A stretch of 64,000 nucleotides of DNA from contig NZ_LOKW01000005.1 in the NCBI RefSeq assembly GCF_002211305.1, positions 186,001-250,000 on the forward strand. Reading direction: 5' to 3'. The notes below the pieces were generated by a model. It saw nothing but the letters and a program-made list of their open reading frames with translations. It was not told where the DNA came from and did no database searches. The translations under genes were made by a program, and so were the position numbers. Shown in pieces: positions 53,140 to 63,239 of the stretch. Source of the stretch: Rhizobium sp. R634. GTDB taxonomy: Bacteria; Pseudomonadota; Alphaproteobacteria; Rhizobiales; Rhizobiaceae. The stretch's first letter is position 1. Each line of letters opens with the position of its first letter.

Positions 53140-54144
53140 TCATCCCGCCTGCTTTCGGCTCTCCTCCAGAATAATGTCATAGAGCAGCCTCGCACTCGGC
53201 GGCAACGCCCGTTCCTTCGCCGTGATTAGGCTGTAGGGCTTGACGTTGATGTCGAAATCGATCGGCAGCATGCGCACATCGGAGGCCTTGGCGCCCTGGC
53301 TGGCGAGAAAATGGGCGACGTCGATGGCGACGGGGGCGATGGCGTCGGTTTCGCAGACGATGGCGCAGGTGAGCAGCAGCGAGGAGGTGTTGACGATGTT
53401 TTCGGGCAGCGCCACTCCGCGCGACAGGAAAATATCCTCGATCGTGCGGCGCAGCAGCGTGCCCGGCGGCTGGAACACCCAGTCGTAATCCCTGACGTCG
53501 GCGAGGCTGCTCGGCTTCTGTTTCAGCAGCGGATGGCCCTTGCGCACGATCAGGCAGGCCCGCTCGACGCCGATCTCGGTCACCTCGAAGAGGCGTGGAT
53601 TGAGATCGTCGGGAATGCGGCCGATGATGAAATCGTGGCGGGCGGCGAGCAGCTCGCGGGCGAGCACGTTGCTGGTCTCCACCTGGATGTTGATTTCGAT
53701 GCCCGGATAGGCCTTGCGCACCTTGTTGATCGCCGGCACCACGAGGCTCATGGCCGGCGCCGTCACCGCGCCGATGAAGACCGAGCCGCCTTTGCCGCTC
53801 TTCAATTCGCCGATCTCGCGGCTCGCCTCGCGCAGCTCCAGGAGGATCTTGCGGGCGCGTCTGGCAAGGGCCGCGCCGAAGGTCGTCAGCACCACGCCGC
53901 GGGCGACGCGCTCATAGAGCTGGGTCTTGGTGATCGATTCCATTTCGGACAGCATTCGCGACGCTGCGGGCTGCGAAATGTTCAGCACTTCCGCAGCTGC
54001 GGAAATCTGTCCGCTATCTTCGATTGCGACGATCATGCGCAGGTGATTCAGCTTAAGTCCCGCACGCAAAAGGCCGTCGTCGCCGAAGTTATCGCTGTGG
54101 ATATCGACGTGATCCATCAAAAATGGCTCGGAGATAATCGTCAT
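53140..54144 (-). CDS. gbpR: LysR-family regulator GbpR
   Basis: A 334-residue LysR protein. The DNA-binding helix-turn-helix lies at about 32-90 (LKLNHLRMIVAIEDSGQISA, AAEVLNISQPAASRMLSEME), and the effector domain spans 115-325. The divergent neighbour is chvE; in Agrobacterium, GbpR next to chvE activates that gene in response to sugars such as arabinose and galactose. GAGGAGG precedes ATG 54144. The symbol rests on this conserved arrangement. Confidence 0.82.
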   Translation of the reverse strand: MTIISEPFLMDHVDIHSDNFGDDGLLRAGLKLNHLRMIVAIEDSGQISAAAEVLNISQPAASRMLSEMESITKTQLYERVARGVVLTTFGAALARRARKILLELREASREIGELKSGKGGSVFIGAVTAPAMSLVVPAINKVRKAYPGIEINIQVETSNVLARELLAARHDFIIGRIPDDLNPRLFEVTEIGVERACLIVRKGHPLLKQKPSSLADVRDYDWVFQPPGTLLRRTIEDIFLSRGVALPENIVNTSSLLLTCAIVCETDAIAPVAIDVAHFLASQGAKASDVRMLPIDFDINVKPYSLITAKERALPPSARLLYDIILEESRKQAG

Positions 54145-54414
54145 GGTTGCAGCCTCCTCGCTGCGCTCCATTAAAAGTAATACTTTTTAACGATATACCA
54201 AAATTGTTATGCACTTTACCACTTATTCTATTTGACAGTTATAGGAATCCATACCAGTTTGCCGCCGTGTGCTGGTTGGCACTCAACACGTGTGAGATCG
54301 TGGAGGAGACCTACTTCGTTTCTCACCATCTGAAGTAACTATCCAATACGGAACCTGCCACAGTTTCGGGGCGGACGATTTTTTGTCCGCCAATGTTTAA
54401 CAAGGGAGAGAGAA
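54145..54414. promoter_or_regulatory. gbpR-chvE divergent regulatory region
   Basis: About 270 AT-rich bases hold both promoters and the GbpR site. A TTGACA hexamer occurs near 54233, but no convincing -10 is spaced from it. A leader of roughly 100 bases precedes chvE. Confidence 0.5.
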
Positions 54415-55479
54415 ATGAAATCCATTATCTCATTGATGGCTGCGGCTGCCTTCGGCGTCGCTTCGTTTGTTATGCCTGCCATGGCGCAGGACAAGGGTCT
54501 CGTAGGCATTGCAATGCCGACGAAGTCCTCCGCTCGCTGGATCGACGACGGCAACAACATCGTCAAGCAGCTCGAGGCCGCCGGCTACAAGACCGACCTG
54601 CAGTATGCTGACGACGATATTCCGAACCAGCTTTCGCAGATCGAAAACATGGTCACAAAGGGTGCCAAGGTTCTCGTCATCGCTTCGATCGACGGCACCA
54701 CGCTTTCCGACGTTCTCCAGAAGGCTCACGACGCCGGCATCAAGGTCATCGCTTACGACCGCCTGATCCGCGACTCGGCCAACGTCGACTACTACGCCAC
54801 CTTCGACAACTTCCAGGTCGGCGTTCTGCAGGCTGGCTCCATCGTTGACGCGCTCGGCCTCAAGGATGGCAAGGGCCCGTTCAACATCGAACTCTTCGGC
54901 GGTTCGCCGGACGATAACAACGCCTTCTTCTTCTACGATGGCGCAATGTCCGTCCTGCAGCCCTACATCGACTCCGGCAAGCTCGTCGTGAAGTCCGGCC
55001 AGACCGGCATGGACAAGGTCGGCACGCTGCGTTGGGATCCGGCAACGGCCCAGGCCCGCATGGACAACCTGCTCTCGGCAAACTACACCGACGCCAAGGT
55101 CAATGCTGTCCTGTCTCCCTATGACGGCCTCTCGATCGGCATCATCTCCTCGCTGAAGGGTGTCGGCTACGGTTCGGCTGACCAGCCGCTTCCGGTCGTT
55201 TCCGGCCAGGACGCTGAAATCCCGTCGGTCAAGTCGATCATCGCAGGCGAACAGCACTCGACGGTCTTCAAGGACACCCGCGAACTCGCCAAGGTCACGG
55301 TTGCCATGGTCGATGCCGTGATGTCCGGCAAGGAGCCTGAAGTCAACGACACGAAGACCTACGACAACGGCGTCAAGGTCGTTCCGTCCTATCTGCTGAA
55401 GCCGGTTGCCGTCGACAAGACCAACTACAAGCAGATCCTCGTCGACAGCGGTTACTACACCGAAGACAAGCTGAAGTAA
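54415..55479 (+). CDS. chvE: Periplasmic sugar-binding protein ChvE
   Basis: A 354-residue binding protein, the exact ChvE length, with signal sequence to about residue 24 (ending PAMA). The mature start is [20 protein letters not shown], with later [17 protein letters not shown] and [20 protein letters not shown]. It binds arabinose, galactose, glucose and related sugars for GguAB import; in agrobacteria it also signals through VirA. GGGAGAG precedes the ATG. It heads an operon for pentose uptake and oxidation. Confidence 0.9.
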   Translation: MKSIISLMAAAAFGVASFVMPAMAQDKGLVGIAMPTKSSARWIDDGNNIVKQLEAAGYKTDLQYADDDIPNQLSQIENMVTKGAKVLVIASIDGTTLSDVLQKAHDAGIKVIAYDRLIRDSANVDYYATFDNFQVGVLQAGSIVDALGLKDGKGPFNIELFGGSPDDNNAFFFYDGAMSVLQPYIDSGKLVVKSGQTGMDKVGTLRWDPATAQARMDNLLSANYTDAKVNAVLSPYDGLSIGIISSLKGVGYGSADQPLPVVSGQDAEIPSVKSIIAGEQHSTVFKDTRELAKVTVAMVDAVMSGKEPEVNDTKTYDNGVKVVPSYLLKPVAVDKTNYKQILVDSGYYTEDKLK

Positions 55480-55493
55480 GACGTTAAACAGGA

Positions 55494-55523
55494 GGCCGGA
55501 GCCCGTGCTTGCGGGTTCCGGCC
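55494..55523 (+). terminator. Attenuator-type hairpin between chvE and gguA
   Basis: A 12-base stem with one G-U pair (GGCCGGAGCCCG / CGGGTTCCGGCC), loop TGCTTG, followed by TTCGATTTTA, 14 bases after the chvE stop. It probably ends a share of transcripts, leaving more binding protein than ABC subunits. Confidence 0.65.
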
Positions 55524-55578
55524 TTCGATTTTATGATCGCCAGGCCGCTCGGCGGCTCAAGGCGCTGGAACTTTGACT

Positions 55579-57117
55579 ATGGACAACACCATCCTAGAAA
55601 TGCGGAGCATCACCAAGACGTTCCCGGGCGTCAAGGCGCTGGAGAACGTGAACCTCAAGGTTCGCAAGGGTGAAATTCACGCATTGGTAGGCGAAAACGG
55701 GGCCGGTAAATCGACCCTGATGAAAGTGCTCTCGGGCGTCTATCCCACGGGAAGCTATGAAGGCGACATCGTCTATGAAGGCGAGACACGTCACTTCAGA
55801 GTGCTGAAGGACTCCGAAGAAATCGGCATCGTCATCATCCACCAGGAACTGGCGCTGGTGCCGTTGCTGTCGATCGGGGAAAACATCTTCCTCGGCAACG
55901 AGAACGCCAAGAGCGGCGTCATCAGCTGGGAAGAGACGTATAACCGCACGAAGCAGCTTCTCCAGAAGGTGGGCCTGCGCGAATCCCCGAACACGCTGGT
56001 GACCGATATCGGCGTCGGCAAGCAGCAGCTCGTCGAGATCGCCAAGGCGCTGTCGAAGAGCGTGAAGCTGCTCATCCTCGACGAGCCCACGGCCTCGCTC
56101 AACGAGAAGGATTCCGACGCGCTGCTCAATCTGTTGATCGAGTTCCGCAACCAGGGCATCACCTCGATCATCATTTCCCATAAGCTGAACGAGATCCGCA
56201 AGGTCGCCGACCAGATCACGGTCCTGCGCGACGGCATGACCGTCAAGACGCTCGACTGTCACGCCGACGAGATCAGCGAAGACATCATCATCAAGAACAT
56301 GGTGGGCCGCGACCTCGCCGACCGTTATCCGCCGCGCTCCGTGCCGATCGGCGAGACGATCTTCGAAGTCAGGAACTGGAACGCCTATCACCAGCATCAC
56401 CGCGACCGCCAGGTGCTGCACGACATCAACGTCAACGTCCGCAAGGGCGAGGTCGTCGGCATCGCCGGCCTGATGGGTGCGGGCCGCACCGAATTCGCCA
56501 TGAGCGTCTTCGGCAAGTCCTATGGGCACAAGATCAGCGGCGAAGTCTTCGTCGACGGCAAGGCCGTCGATGTCAGCACCGTGCGCAAGGCGATCGACGC
56601 AGGGCTTGCCTATGTCACCGAGGACCGCAAACAGCTCGGTCTCGTGCTCAACGACACGATCCTGCACAATACGACGCTCGCCAATCTCGAAGGAATCTCC
56701 AACAACAGCGTCATCGACGACATTCAGGAGATGAAGGTCGCGACCGATTACCGGTCGAAGCTGCGCATTCGCTCGCACGGCATCTTCCAGGAAACGGTCA
56801 ATCTTTCCGGCGGCAACCAGCAAAAGGTGGTGCTGTCGAAGTGGCTGTTCTCCGATCCCGAGATTTTGATCCTCGACGAGCCTACCCGAGGCATCGATGT
56901 TGGCGCAAAGTACGAAATTTATACTATCATCAACCAGCTTGCCGCCGATGGGAAGGGCGTTCTGATGATCTCATCGGAAATGCCCGAACTGCTTGGCACT
57001 TGTGACCGCATCTACGTGATGAACGAAGGACGCATCGTCGCCGAACTGCCGAAGGGAGAAGCAAGCCAGGAAACCATCATGCGCGCTATCATGCGCTCAG
57101 GGGAGAAGAGACAATGA
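55579..57117 (+). CDS. gguA: Sugar ABC transporter ATPase GguA (MmsA)
   Basis: A 512-residue double-domain ATPase. The first domain has Walker [13 protein letters not shown] and Walker [12 protein letters not shown]; the second has signature [14 protein letters not shown] and Walker [13 protein letters not shown]. It energises import of ChvE-bound sugars through GguB. The start is taken as ATG 55579 ([20 protein letters not shown]); TTG 55573 is also open. It overlaps gguB by four bases. Confidence 0.9.
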   Translation: MDNTILEMRSITKTFPGVKALENVNLKVRKGEIHALVGENGAGKSTLMKVLSGVYPTGSYEGDIVYEGETRHFRVLKDSEEIGIVIIHQELALVPLLSIGENIFLGNENAKSGVISWEETYNRTKQLLQKVGLRESPNTLVTDIGVGKQQLVEIAKALSKSVKLLILDEPTASLNEKDSDALLNLLIEFRNQGITSIIISHKLNEIRKVADQITVLRDGMTVKTLDCHADEISEDIIIKNMVGRDLADRYPPRSVPIGETIFEVRNWNAYHQHHRDRQVLHDINVNVRKGEVVGIAGLMGAGRTEFAMSVFGKSYGHKISGEVFVDGKAVDVSTVRKAIDAGLAYVTEDRKQLGLVLNDTILHNTTLANLEGISNNSVIDDIQEMKVATDYRSKLRIRSHGIFQETVNLSGGNQQKVVLSKWLFSDPEILILDEPTRGIDVGAKYEIYTIINQLAADGKGVLMISSEMPELLGTCDRIYVMNEGRIVAELPKGEASQETIMRAIMRSGEKRQ

Positions 57118-58319
57118 CTCCGGTCAACCCAGCAACCGAGGAAAGCAACGTCGTTTCCGTTGCCGACTACATCCGCGGCAACATTCGTGAATACGGCATG
57201 CTCATCGCGCTCGTCGCGATCATGGTATTCTTCCAGTTCTACACCGGCGGCATTCTCTTCAAGCCGGTCAACCTGACGAACCTGGTTCTGCAGAATTCGT
57301 TCATCGTCATCATGGCGCTCGGCATGCTGCTCGTCATCGTGGCGGGGCATATCGACCTTTCGGTCGGTTCGATTGTCGCCTTCGTCGGCGCGCTCGCGGC
57401 GATCTTCACCGTTTCATGGGGCATGAATTTCTGGCTCGCCGGATTGATTTGTCTGATCGTCGGCGGCTTTATCGGCGCGGCGCAGGGCTATTTCATCGCC
57501 TATCACCGTATCCCGTCCTTCATCGTGACGCTCGCCGGCATGCTCGTCTTCCGCGGCCTGACGCTGACGGTACTGAACGGCAAGAACATCGGCCCGTTCC
57601 CGAAGGAATTCCAGGTCATCAGCACCGGCTTCCTGCCGGGCGATATGATCGACCTGTTCGGCACGCCCGTCCAATCGACCTCGCTGATCCTGACGGTCAT
57701 CCTGCCGGTCATCCTCTTCTACCTCGCTTGGCGCCGCCGCAAGGTAAACGAGAGCCACGGCATCGACGTCGAGCCGATGGGCTTCTTCGTCGTCCAGAAT
57801 CTGATCGTTTCCGGCGCTATTCTGGCGCTCGGCTACCTCCTGTCCAGCTACAGGGGCCTGCCGAACGTTCTCGTCGTCATGCTGGTGCTGATCGCGATCT
57901 ATGCTTTCGTCACCAAGCGCACGACGATCGGCCGCCGCATCTATGCCATGGGCGGCAATGAAAAGGCGACCAAGCTGTCGGGTATCAATACGCAGCGCCT
58001 GAGCTTCTACACCTTCGTCAACATGGGCGTGCTCGCAGGTCTTGCCGGCATGATCGTGGCACTTCGCCTGAACTCGGCAACGCCGAAAGCCGGCGTCGGT
58101 TTCGAGCTCGACGTGATCGCGGCCTGCTTCATCGGCGGTGCCTCGGCGTCGGGCGGCGTCGGCAAGATCACCGGCGCGGTCATCGGCGCATTCATCATGG
58201 GCGTCATGAACAACGGCATGTCGATCGTCGGCCTCGGCATCGACTTCCAACAGATGGTCAAGGGTGCGGTGCTTCTCGCCGCCGTGTTCTTCGACGTTTA
58301 CAACAAGAACAAGGGCTGA
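57114..58319 (+). CDS. gguB: Sugar ABC transporter permease GguB
   Basis: A 401-residue permease with about ten to twelve hydrophobic helices. [19 protein letters not shown] marks the conserved region and [17 protein letters not shown] the ATPase-contact loop. It forms the inner-membrane channel of the ChvE-GguAB importer. The start ATG overlaps the gguA stop (ATGA). Confidence 0.9.
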   Translation: MTPVNPATEESNVVSVADYIRGNIREYGMLIALVAIMVFFQFYTGGILFKPVNLTNLVLQNSFIVIMALGMLLVIVAGHIDLSVGSIVAFVGALAAIFTVSWGMNFWLAGLICLIVGGFIGAAQGYFIAYHRIPSFIVTLAGMLVFRGLTLTVLNGKNIGPFPKEFQVISTGFLPGDMIDLFGTPVQSTSLILTVILPVILFYLAWRRRKVNESHGIDVEPMGFFVVQNLIVSGAILALGYLLSSYRGLPNVLVVMLVLIAIYAFVTKRTTIGRRIYAMGGNEKATKLSGINTQRLSFYTFVNMGVLAGLAGMIVALRLNSATPKAGVGFELDVIAACFIGGASASGGVGKITGAVIGAFIMGVMNNGMSIVGLGIDFQQMVKGAVLLAAVFFDVYNKNKG

Positions 58320-58368
58320 GCGCCAACAGGCGCCAGTCCAGGCATTCGCAGTCATATGAAAGATGGAT

Positions 58369-58390
58369 TCCGGCTCCTGATGGAGCCGGA
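58369..58390 (+). terminator. Intercistronic hairpin before gguC
   Basis: TCCGGCTCC and GGAGCCGGA form a perfect 9-base stem with loop TGAT, about 50 bases after gguB. There is no strong T-run. Confidence 0.45.
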
Positions 58391-58437
58391 CAGGCGGAGC
58401 TTTTGCTGCCTTCGCCGGAACGAGAAGGATCGAAGTC

Positions 58438-59433
58438 GTGCTTATTTCGCAAATCAAGGGTGCCAACGGAGAGATCGTCGTCGCCGTCCGCGAGCTGGGC
58501 GGCGCTGCCAAATCGGTCAAGAATGCCGGCAGCGTCTATGCGCTGGCGATGGAAGCGGCAGACGGCGGCAAGTCGCTCGCCTCGGTCATCGAAGCCCATG
58601 GCTACGGCGATGCCGTCGATCTGGAGAAGGCCTATGCCGAAGGCCGTTTCCTGCCGCCGATCACCCATCCCGATGCCGCGCACCTGCATCTGACCGGCAC
58701 CGGCCTGACCCATCTCGGCTCGGCCGCCACCCGCGATTCCATGCATAAGAAGACGACCGAGGCGGCCGAGGAAACGCTGACCGACTCGATGAAGATGTTC
58801 AGGATGGGCCTCGAGAACGGCAAGCCGAAAGCTGGCGAAAAGGGCGTTCAACCCGAATGGTTCTACAAGGGCAACGGTCATGGCGCGGCAGCCCCCGGCG
58901 CGCCGCTCGTCTCTCCTTCCTTCGCGCTAGACGGCGGCGAAGAGCCTGAAATGGCCGGCATCTACGTCATCGCCAAGGACGGTTCGCCCTTCCGCATCGG
59001 CTTTGCGCTGTCGAACGAATTTTCCGATCACGTCACCGAGCGGATCAACTATCTCTTCCTCGCTCATTCGAAGCTGCGCCCGGCAAGCTTCGGTCCGGAG
59101 ATCCGCATCGGCGCCGCGCCGGAGGATATTCGCGGCACCTCGCGCATCAAGCGCGGCGACAAGGTGATCTTCGAAAAGCCGTTCCTATCGGGCGAGGCGA
59201 ACATGTCGCACACTTTCGCCAACCTGGAATATCACCATTTCAAATATGGCCTGTTCCGGGTTCCGGGAGATGTGCATGTCCATATGTTCGGCACGGCGAC
59301 GCTTTCCTTTGCCGACGGCATCAAGACGGAAGAGGGCGACCTTTTCGAGATCGAAGTCGCCGAATTCGGCCTGCCGCTGCGCAACCCGCTGAAGGTGGCG
59401 GCCGAAGAAGAGATTGCCGTCAAGCAGCTCTGA
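58438..59433 (+). CDS. gguC: GguC/AraD1-family protein (FAH-like fold), probable L-2-keto-3-deoxyarabonate dehydratase
   Basis: A 331-residue cytoplasmic protein of the AraD1/GguC group in the fumarylacetoacetase superfamily: an N-terminal lid domain to about 80, then the fold with PEWFYKGNGHGAAAPG and the acidic residues near EEPEMAGIYVIAKDG. In this operon, before a semialdehyde dehydrogenase and an IlvD/Edd dehydratase, the expected reaction is dehydration of L-2-keto-3-deoxyarabonate to 2-oxoglutarate semialdehyde. Start GTG 58438 follows AAGGA. The reaction is inferred from family and context. Confidence 0.8.
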   Translation: MLISQIKGANGEIVVAVRELGGAAKSVKNAGSVYALAMEAADGGKSLASVIEAHGYGDAVDLEKAYAEGRFLPPITHPDAAHLHLTGTGLTHLGSAATRDSMHKKTTEAAEETLTDSMKMFRMGLENGKPKAGEKGVQPEWFYKGNGHGAAAPGAPLVSPSFALDGGEEPEMAGIYVIAKDGSPFRIGFALSNEFSDHVTERINYLFLAHSKLRPASFGPEIRIGAAPEDIRGTSRIKRGDKVIFEKPFLSGEANMSHTFANLEYHHFKYGLFRVPGDVHVHMFGTATLSFADGIKTEEGDLFEIEVAEFGLPLRNPLKVAAEEEIAVKQL

Positions 59434-59440
59434 TTTTCGA

Positions 59441-59466
59441 GGCCGGGCCGCGTCCGCGGCCGGGCC
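59441..59466 (+). terminator. Intercistronic GC-rich hairpin
   Basis: GGCCGGGCCGCG and CGCGGCCGGGCC are complementary apart from one mismatch, with a very short loop, just after the gguC stop. GTGTTTGT follows. Confidence 0.45.
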
Positions 59467-59501
59467 GTGTTTGTAAACGGTAAAGGAGGCTTGTTGAGCC
59501 C

Positions 59502-60935
59502 ATGACCATTTATCAAAACCTGATCGCCGGCGAATGGGTCGGCACGAACGCGACGAAGAACATCAACCCGTCGGATACGAACGAGGTCGTCGGCCTTTAT
59601 GCCGATGGCAGTGCAGAAGATACCCGCAATGCCATCGCCGCCGCCAAGGCCGCTTTCCCGGCCTGGTCGCGCTCCGGCATCTGGGAACGCCACGTCATCC
59701 TGAAGAAGACCGGCGACGAGATCATGGCGCGCAAGGACGAGCTCGGCGCGCTGCTTGCCCGCGAGGAAGGCAAGACCCTGCCTGAGGCGACCGGCGAAGT
59801 CATCCGCGCTTCGCAGATCTTCGAATTCTTCGCAGGCGAAGCCCTGCGGCTCGCCGGCGAGGTCATCCCGTCGGTGCGCCCGAACATCGGCGTGGAGATC
59901 ACCCGCGAGGGCCTCGGCGTCATCGGCATCATCACGCCCTGGAACTTCCCGATCGCCATTCCGGCCTGGAAGATCGCGCCGGCGCTCGCCTACGGCAACA
60001 CCATCGTCTTCAAGCCAGCCGAGCTGGTGCCCGCCTGTTCCTGGGCGATCGTCGATATCCTGCATCGCGCAGGCCTGCCGAAGGGCGTTCTCAACCTCGT
60101 CATGGGCAAGGGCTCGGTCGTCGGCCAGGCCATGCTCGAAAGCCCCGACGTTCACGGCATCACCTTCACCGGTTCCACCGGCACCGGCCGGCGCGTTGCC
60201 GCCGCCTCCATCGAGCATAACCGCAAGTTCCAGCTCGAAATGGGCGGCAAGAACCCGATGGTCGTGCTTGACGACGCCGATCTTTCCGTCGCCGTCGAGG
60301 CCGCCGCCAATTCCGGCTTCTTCTCGACCGGCCAGCGCTGCACGGCATCGTCGCGCCTGATCGTCACCGAAGGTATCCACGACAAGTTCGTCGCCGCATT
60401 GACCGAGAAGCTGAAGACACTGGTCGTCGACAACGCGCTGAAGGCCGGCACCCATATCGGTCCCGTCGTCGACGAGCGGCAGTTGAAGACCGATACCGAC
60501 TATATCGAGATCGGCAGACAAGAAGGCGCCAAGCTCGCCTTCGGCGGCGAGGTCATCTCCCGCGAAACACCCGGTTTCTATCTGCAGCCGACGCTGTTTA
60601 CCGAAGCGACCAACCAGATGCGCATTTCGCGCGAAGAGATCTTCGGACCTGTCGTCTCGGTGATCCGGGCGAAGGATTATGAAGAAGCGCTTGCCATCGC
60701 CAATGACACGCCGTTCGGGCTCTCGGCCGGCATCGCCACCACCAGCCTGAAACACGCGACGCATTTCAAGCGCAATTCCGAGGCCGGCATGGTCATGGTC
60801 AACCTGCCGACGGCAGGCGTCGATTTCCACGTGCCGTTCGGCGGCCGCAAGGGTTCGTCCTACGGTCCGCGCGAGCAGGGCAAATACGCCGCCGAGTTCT
60901 ACACAACCGTCAAGACGGCCTACACGCTGGCTTGA
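59502..60935 (+). CDS. Aldehyde dehydrogenase, probable 2-oxoglutarate semialdehyde dehydrogenase
   Basis: A 477-residue NAD(P)-dependent aldehyde dehydrogenase with catalytic C280 in STGQRCTASSR, general-base E246 in EMGGKNP, and cofactor-binding ITPWNFP and FTGSTGTGR. In the operon it should oxidise 2-oxoglutarate semialdehyde (2,5-dioxopentanoate) to 2-oxoglutarate, the last step of the non-phosphorylating L-arabinose route. A strong AAGGAGG lies rather far (about 13 bases) from the ATG. Confidence 0.85.
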   Translation: MTIYQNLIAGEWVGTNATKNINPSDTNEVVGLYADGSAEDTRNAIAAAKAAFPAWSRSGIWERHVILKKTGDEIMARKDELGALLAREEGKTLPEATGEVIRASQIFEFFAGEALRLAGEVIPSVRPNIGVEITREGLGVIGIITPWNFPIAIPAWKIAPALAYGNTIVFKPAELVPACSWAIVDILHRAGLPKGVLNLVMGKGSVVGQAMLESPDVHGITFTGSTGTGRRVAAASIEHNRKFQLEMGGKNPMVVLDDADLSVAVEAAANSGFFSTGQRCTASSRLIVTEGIHDKFVAALTEKLKTLVVDNALKAGTHIGPVVDERQLKTDTDYIEIGRQEGAKLAFGGEVISRETPGFYLQPTLFTEATNQMRISREEIFGPVVSVIRAKDYEEALAIANDTPFGLSAGIATTSLKHATHFKRNSEAGMVMVNLPTAGVDFHVPFGGRKGSSYGPREQGKYAAEFYTTVKTAYTLA

Positions 60936-60997
60936 GACGAAGCGAGATGACCCGGGCCGTACGAGGCGGTCCGGGAGTATCCTGAAGGACAGAGATC

Positions 60998-62737
60998 ATG
61001 AAAAAGAAAGCGGAATGGCCGCGCCGGCTGAGGTCGCAGGAATGGTACGGCGGCACGAGCCGCGACGTGATTTATCACCGCGGCTGGCTTAAGAACCAGG
61101 GTTATCCGCACGATCTGTTCGATGGACGGCCGGTGATCGGCATCCTGAACACCTGGTCGGATATGACCCCGTGCAACGGTCATCTCCGGGAACTGGCCGA
61201 GAAGGTGAAGGCCGGCGTATGGGAAGCCGGCGGCTTCCCGCTCGAGGTGCCGGTGTTCTCAGCCTCCGAAAACACCTTCCGCCCGACCGCGATGATGTAC
61301 CGCAACCTCGCGGCTCTCGCCGTCGAAGAAGCGATCCGCGGCCAACCGATGGACGGCTGTGTGCTGCTCGTCGGCTGCGATAAGACCACGCCATCGCTGC
61401 TGATGGGTGCTGCCTCCGTCGACCTGCCGTCGATCGTCGTCACCGGCGGCCCGATGCTGAACGGCTATTTCCGCGGCGAACGCGTCGGCTCCGGCACGCA
61501 TCTGTGGAAATTCTCCGAAATGGTGAAGGCCGGCGAGATGACGCAGGCCGAATTCCTCGAGGCGGAAGCGTCGATGAGCCGTTCTTCGGGCACCTGCAAC
61601 ACCATGGGCACCGCCTCGACGATGGCGTCGATGGCCGAAGCGCTCGGCATGGCGCTGTCCGGCAATGCCGCGATCCCCGGCGTCGATTCCCGCCGCAAGG
61701 TCATGGCGCAGCTGACCGGCCGCCGCATCGTGCAGATGGTCAAGGACGACCTGAAGCCGTCCGACATCATGACGAAGCAGGCCTTCGAGAACGCCATCCG
61801 CACCAATGCGGCGATTGGCGGATCGACCAATGCCGTCATCCATCTTCTGGCCATCGCCGGCCGTGTCGGCATCGATCTGACGCTGGATGATTGGGACCGC
61901 TGCGGCCGCGACATTCCCACAATCGTCAACCTGATGCCGTCGGGCAAGTACCTGATGGAAGAGTTCTTCTATGCCGGCGGCCTGCCTGTCGTGCTGAAGC
62001 GCCTCGGCGAGGCGGGCCTGCTGCACAAGGATGCGCTGACCGTCTCCGGCGAAACCGTCTGGGACGAGGTCAAGGAAGTCATCAACTGGAACGAGGATGT
62101 CATCCTGCCGGCTGAAAAGGCGCTGACGTCGTCCGGCGGCATCGTCGTGCTGCGCGGCAATCTCGCGCCGAAGGGCGCGGTGCTGAAGCCGTCGGCCGCT
62201 TCGCCGCATCTCCTCGTGCACCGGGGCAGGGCTGTCGTGTTCGAGGACATCGACGACTACAAGGCCAAGATCAACGACGACAGCCTCGACATCGACGAGA
62301 CCTGCGTCATGGTCATGAAGAACTGCGGGCCGAAGGGTTATCCCGGCATGGCCGAAGTCGGCAACATGGGGCTGCCGCCCAAGGTGCTGAAGAAGGGCAT
62401 CCTCGACATGGTGCGCATTTCCGACGCCCGCATGTCCGGAACGGCCTACGGCACCGTCGTGCTGCACACTTCTCCGGAAGCCGCCGTCGGCGGACCGCTC
62501 GCAGTCGTGAAGAACGGCGACATGATCGAACTCGACGTGCCGAACCGTCGCCTGCATCTCGACATATCCGACGAGGAACTGGCGCGGCGCCTCGCGGAAT
62601 GGCAGCCGAACCACGATCTGCCGACGTCGGGTTATGCCTTCCTACACCAGCAGCACGTCGAAGGAGCCGATACCGGCGCCGACCTCGACTTCCTCAAGGG
62701 ATGTCGCGGAAACGCTGTCGGCAAGGATAGCCACTGA
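60998..62737 (+). CDS. IlvD/Edd-family dehydratase, probable L-arabonate dehydratase
   Basis: A 579-residue dehydratase, the length typical of sugar-acid dehydratases. Iron-sulfur ligand cysteines are C59 (DMTPCNGH), C127 (VGCDKTTPS) and C200 (SSGTCNTMG), with K129 as the Mg-binding Lys. It should convert L-arabonate to L-2-keto-3-deoxyarabonate, feeding gguC and the dehydrogenase. AAGGA precedes the ATG. A dihydroxy-acid dehydratase role is less likely given the operon. Confidence 0.87.
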   Translation: MKKKAEWPRRLRSQEWYGGTSRDVIYHRGWLKNQGYPHDLFDGRPVIGILNTWSDMTPCNGHLRELAEKVKAGVWEAGGFPLEVPVFSASENTFRPTAMMYRNLAALAVEEAIRGQPMDGCVLLVGCDKTTPSLLMGAASVDLPSIVVTGGPMLNGYFRGERVGSGTHLWKFSEMVKAGEMTQAEFLEAEASMSRSSGTCNTMGTASTMASMAEALGMALSGNAAIPGVDSRRKVMAQLTGRRIVQMVKDDLKPSDIMTKQAFENAIRTNAAIGGSTNAVIHLLAIAGRVGIDLTLDDWDRCGRDIPTIVNLMPSGKYLMEEFFYAGGLPVVLKRLGEAGLLHKDALTVSGETVWDEVKEVINWNEDVILPAEKALTSSGGIVVLRGNLAPKGAVLKPSAASPHLLVHRGRAVVFEDIDDYKAKINDDSLDIDETCVMVMKNCGPKGYPGMAEVGNMGLPPKVLKKGILDMVRISDARMSGTAYGTVVLHTSPEAAVGGPLAVVKNGDMIELDVPNRRLHLDISDEELARRLAEWQPNHDLPTSGYAFLHQQHVEGADTGADLDFLKGCRGNAVGKDSH

Positions 62738-62767
62738 GAACGGACGCATCCGAAATTGGATCGTTGA

Positions 62768-62793
62768 AAAGGCGGGGTGAGAGCCCCGCCTTT
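62768..62793 (+). terminator. Operon terminator after the dehydratase gene
   Basis: AAAGGCGGGG and CCCCGCCTTT form a perfect 10-base stem with a 6-base loop, 30 bases after the stop codon, closing the chvE-to-dehydratase series. Confidence 0.75.
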
Positions 62794-62821
62794 GGCTGTT
62801 TGCGACGCGCGAAGCTATTCC

Positions 62822-62925
62822 TTAAAGCGCGTCGCGATCTTTCAGATTCGCTCCTTGCGCTTCAGGTTTTGTTTTTACGCATGTCGTTGCCGCAAAACCG
62901 CTGCACACTTTTGCGCGACATGCGT
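62822..62925 (+). repeat. RIME-like palindromic repeat element, copy B
   Basis: Begins TTAAAGCGCGTCGCGATC and ends in a palindrome (GCATGTCG at 62879-62886 against CGACATGC at 62917-62924). It is the opposite-strand relative of the element at 23751-23840. Confidence 0.75.
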
Positions 62926-62994
62926 TAGTCATGCTCGCGGGCGCGAGAGTACGTGCTGCGAGAGCGTGCGAGGGACGGAGAGGCTGCGGCAAAC

Positions 62995-63040
62995 CTCTTC
63001 TCCCCTTGGGGAGAAGGTGCCGGCAGGCGGATGAGGGGGC
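62995..63040 (+). repeat. GC-rich intergenic repeat, left copy
   Basis: Contains CCTTCTCCCC-type palindromic words (CTTCTCCCCTTGGGGAGAAG) followed by GTGCCGGCAGGCGGATGAGG. The copy at 63159-63206 is inverted relative to it. Confidence 0.65.
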
Positions 63041-63158
63041 TACATGAAGTGCCTTTTCCACATGCTATTCCGCCAAGCCGCCGGCATACCTACCTAGGCG
63101 CAGATTCACCGGCGCGGTCGAAGCATGATAGGCGTTCTTGAAAGACCAGCGCCGCCGA

Positions 63159-63206
63159 CCCCCTCATCCGCCCTACGGGCACCTTCTCCGCGAGGGGAGA
63201 AGGGGG
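63159..63206 (-). repeat. GC-rich intergenic repeat, right copy
   Basis: Inverted relative of 62995-63040 (CCCCCTCATCCGCC, then GGGCACCTTCTCC and GGGGAGAAGGGG). With copy B of the RIME-like element these repeats occupy most of the 500 gene-free bases between 62738 and 63239. Confidence 0.65.
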
Positions 63207-63239
63207 AAACGAGAGGCCGCGTTCTGTCCTTCGGAGCCC

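Noticed and set aside
61259..62614. Minus-strand frame of about 450 codons opposite the dehydratase
   Set aside because: The opposite strand encodes a complete IlvD/Edd protein with all cysteine ligands; the antisense translation is low in complexity.
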